From contig CM051459.1 of assembly GCA_028095005.1 (NCBI GenBank), forward strand, positions 42,724,257 to 42,788,256: a stretch of 64,000 bases of DNA, given 5' to 3'. Of the stretch, positions 61,100 through 64,000 are shown piece by piece. A program made the translations under genes and the position numbers. This DNA comes from Rhynchospora pubera (taxonomy: Eukaryota > Streptophyta > Magnoliopsida > Poales > Cyperaceae). Position 1 is the first letter of the stretch. Each line of letters begins with the position of its first letter. Below the pieces are notes generated by a model. That model did not search any database. It was not told the origin of the DNA and saw nothing but the letters and a program-made list of their open reading frames with translations.

Positions 61100-62130
61100 A
61101 AAAGGCAAGGAGGATGAGAATCGAATCTTCTCTACCTGACACAAAATGATCACTAATAAAAAAGCGAGAATTAAGTTAATTATTATAGATAATTAGACCT
61201 AATACCAAATTTTATTAAGTGATAATGAAAGATGATGTTGACTGAAGCAACAGTTATCTTCGGTGCAAGTCAAAAAAGAAGGAATAAGAAACTGGGCTTA
61301 CACTCTTTCTATTATTAACCAATATCTCTTGTGGCACAAATTGTATACCCAATTGTGTTGCTCGCTACAAATCATCACTCTCCAGTCTCCATTAACCCAC
61401 CAGCAAAGGTTACACGGATGGATCTCATCGTTCTTCAAAGTTCTCCTGTGGCCAAAGTTGTGTGACAATCCATGTGGCATTATGCCCCAGCCACACAAGA
61501 AAGGCTCTATTTCGAGCGAGAAAGCATGTGTGAGAGTGTGGGTGTGTTGGCCATGGGTTGCCATCACCGACGTCACGAGAAGCATTAAAAAAAACGAGGG
61601 AGATTGAAGTTGCGATGAAGAAAGGCTTGGATTGACCCCAAATGGTGCGGCGTCTCTTTCACGCTTCTTCCTCTCTCTCTACTTTCTTTCTCGCTTTTCT
61701 CTCTCTCATCTCTTGTGTAATTGCAAGACAGTTTCGCAAAACAGAAATGTTTTTTAGTAATTAGTAGGTCAATAACAGGCCGCACATGAAGCCCAGATTA
61801 GTTGTTAGTGTGTCGGAATATGGCGGGTAAACCCACTCAAAATGTTTTTGAACCAAAATAAAATTTACAACATAGTCTGGACTTGGTTTCCGTTTCTTGA
61901 TAATAATTAATAATTAGGAAATTCTGCCATGAGGTCTAATTTTGAATCGGATTTTAATCTCAATCAATCATTTCCTTAATAATTTATACAACGTATAATA
62001 AGAAAATATTCTAAATTTTCAGATCGTAAAGTACACCTTAGTAAAAGAAAGACAAATATCAAATATTTATTTATCGCAATTTAAATTATAAAATTAAATG
62101 TCCACAATTCCATTATTTTAAAATATTTTG
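61100..62130. other. Intergenic upstream of the DA1-type gene
   Basis: Overlapping short frames on both strands at 61260-61785 (for example a 114-residue plus frame and a 95-residue minus frame) resemble no family I know. The part 61640-61720 is CT-rich and could be a promoter or leader of a short transcript. No firm gene. Confidence 0.4.
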
Positions 62131-62324
62131 GCTTTGATCAAAATATTTTTACGCGTGATTTCATTTCAGTTTATTTCATTTGAATTGATTTTTCAGGATT
62201 TCGTTGGATCTATTACATGATAATTTTCACCAAATGACATTAAATATGTTCATTTTGATAAAAATAAATTCTAATGAAATAGAATGCCGTGTTAAAAATA
62301 ATAATAAGATTTTGATCGGAGCCT
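62131..62324. mobile_element. Diverged copy of the GGCCCTGATCAAAAT MITE
   Basis: Ends GGCTTTGATCAAAAT and ATTTTGATCGGAGCC match the element at 21328-21513, as do internal words (CATTTGAATTGATTTT, GGATTTCGTTGGATCT, CCAAATGACA). Confidence 0.85.
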
Positions 62325-63676
62325 TAATAAAATATTCCATAATTATACTTGAGCACGTCATTATGCCAGTAGTCTTTAGAGGCCAAACTCGAAAGAAGTT
62401 GCATAAAAACATTATCCGTTGCATACTTGCATGCCGTTTAATAATAGATGTGAGATCAAATTGCTGCAACAATATGAACAAAGTGCGTTCACCGACGGTT
62501 GCGTGTCCTCCTCCGTATTTAATATCAGGTTTCCTTTAAGTTACGCAATCATAATAAACTATATATTTTTTAAGATACCGTCAATATTCATGCACAATAA
62601 AATAGTTTGTGCCAAAATTAATATATTTTAAATTTATGCAAATTTCATCAAGACAATTCGCAAAATAATTCAAATTTTAATTCACAATATTTTTATGTAA
62701 GAGAGTGGGACTTTAATCTGTGCATACTTCTATATAGTTCAGAAGATTTTTTTTTTTTAAAAAAAAGGAATGAAAAAAAGAGGTCGCGATTTTTAAAACT
62801 GACAGTGTTTCTTTTCTCTTGTATAATCGTCGTGTCTTCAAATTCAAAAAAGATGGACGGAAATACGGAATCAACTTCATATATAGCGATAATAGGTCTT
62901 AAAAAAATTTTAGTTAAGACAAGCACAACATTCACCAAAAACAAACACGACTGAAAATATTATTGAATAGGAATACAGGATTTAAAAAAATATTTACGTC
63001 CATTCACGGAATTAACTGCCTACGAAATCTGAAGTATATCTACAATCGGCGTCGAAGACGAAGCAGAGCCATTCGAGGGCCTGGCCCTGCTCCAATGTGA
63101 TATTTAGTTTTTCTTTTTTTTTTTGGAAACGGTATTTTTATTTTTTTCAAGAATTTTTTTATTATTCTTTTTTTTTGTAGAAAAGTTGTTGATCTAAATA
63201 TTATGGATCATATTGAGTAGTTCAGATATGAAAAGTTGTAATAAAAAATTTTGAAAAAAACTGTAAACTTTCCTTTTCTATTTAAGATGTCATTATGGAT
63301 ATATCATATGAGTAGTTCAGATCAATTTTTTGGATCATCAAATTCAAAATTATAATGCATTAATTCAGACACATCCATACACTATGTTGTATTTTAATAA
63401 TCGTCATTTATTTATATCCCTAAATTAAAACCACATGAGAATTCAATATTTGGCTTGACTCTGCCTCTATTTACATTATATTACTTTCGAATTTCGATTG
63501 GGATTTGATTGAATCAAATTTCTTTCCGTTCAGGCGGATTAATACTTAAGTTTCTTAATTTGATTTATAATCGTGGTAATTCGAATTTTTTGAGCTGGCT
63601 CTGATGTTGAATTGTTTTTAGAATTGGCGCCACCAGCACACACAGTGAAAATTTTAGTGACCAAAATTGATCAAAT
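62325..63676. other. Intergenic, no supported gene
   Basis: AT-rich with T runs at 62746 and 63110. Two opposed GGATCATATTGAGTAGTTCAG/GGATATATCATATGAGTAGT-like words near 63200 and 63300 hint at an old element without clear ends. Confidence 0.45.
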
Positions 63677-63685
63677 GATCTGATG

Positions 63686-63869
63686 GGGAATTACTTCATA
63701 CACTCTCCAAACTTAGAGGTTCACTCCTGTTGGACGAAAATACCCTTATCATTTTTAAATAATTTCAAACTGAAGTGAATTGTGGGACGTAAATTGAAGG
63801 AGTGAGAAGGGCATTTTCGTCCAAGTAGGAGTGGATCTCCAAATTTGAAGAGTGCACGAAGCAATTCCC
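63686..63869. mobile_element. Mutator-like MITE, GGGAATT family, 184 bp
   Basis: Ends GGGAATTACTTCATACACTC and GTGCACGAAGCAATTCCC are imperfect inverted repeats with a perfect 9-bp TSD GATCTGATG (63677-63685 and 63870-63878). The arms also share GGACGAAAATACCCTT. Same TIR type as 50889-51060. Confidence 0.92.
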
Positions 63870-63903
63870 GATCTGATGTGTTGAGTAATCTTTACTACAT
63901 ATT

Positions 63904-64000
63904 GGCTCCGTTTGGATAGGTGTGGGAAGAAGGGAAGAAGGAAAGAAGTGGGAAGAAGTATTGGGAAGTGTGTAACTTTGTGAAAAATTTGAATTGTTTA
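63904..64000. mobile_element. Tourist-like MITE, cut by the window end
   Basis: Begins GGCTCCGTTTGGATAGGTG, with GGGAAGAAGG repeats and the GTGTGTAACTTTGTGAA core, like the elements at 10974 and 33287. The right end lies outside the window. Confidence 0.8.

Noticed and set aside
61263..61785. Frames of 114 (plus), 95 and 66 (minus) residues upstream of the DA1-type gene
   Set aside because: They overlap on opposite strands, show no domain and have no splice context that extends them.

Overview
The window is nuclear DNA of a flowering plant. The evidence is a set of plant-type genes (an RMA-type RING E3 ligase, an F-box/LRR-FBD protein, a GATL glycosyltransferase and a DA1-type UIM-LIM peptidase), GT-AG introns, AT-rich intergenic DNA, a Copia retrotransposon with a tRNA-Met primer site, and many hAT, Mutator-like and Tourist-like non-autonomous elements. 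I cannot settle the lineage below angiosperm. No tRNA, rRNA or CRISPR was seen. Layout: 1-12.5 kb is a gene-free transposon graveyard with several elements still bounded by perfect target-site duplications (TSDs). 12.5-13.9 kb is a satellite-like array plus a palindrome just upstream of the RING gene (CDS 14787-15443, with a 5'UTR intron). 15.5-32.3 kb is a mosaic of repeated non-coding blocks: at least three overlapping copies of one segment, which surround a single-exon F-box gene (25215-26570, minus). Transposon insertions present in one copy and missing in another give natural empty sites. 30.7-37.4 kb is a dense patch of Tourist-like MITEs and two Mutator-like elements. 39.1-40.1 kb is the intronless GATL gene, followed about 200 bp later by an almost intact-ended but internally deleted Copia element (40339-43851). 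44-50 kb holds more Mutator-like foldback elements, a tandem 650-bp repeat and a strikingly GC-rich minisatellite. 51.8-52.9 kb carries inverted and direct scraps of the DA1-type gene, including a frameshifted pseudo-exon. 54.9-61.1 kb is the DA1-type gene itself on the minus strand (11 coding exons, 485 residues by my splicing). 61-64 kb is intergenic with more MITEs. The genes do not form an operon or pathway. The RING ligase, the F-box protein and the UIM peptidase all belong to ubiquitin biology, but nothing in the sequence links them. The main signal is structural: about 25 short elements with readable ends, segmental duplication with filler DNA at a junction, and Mutator-like elements that share a core but differ in their termini.
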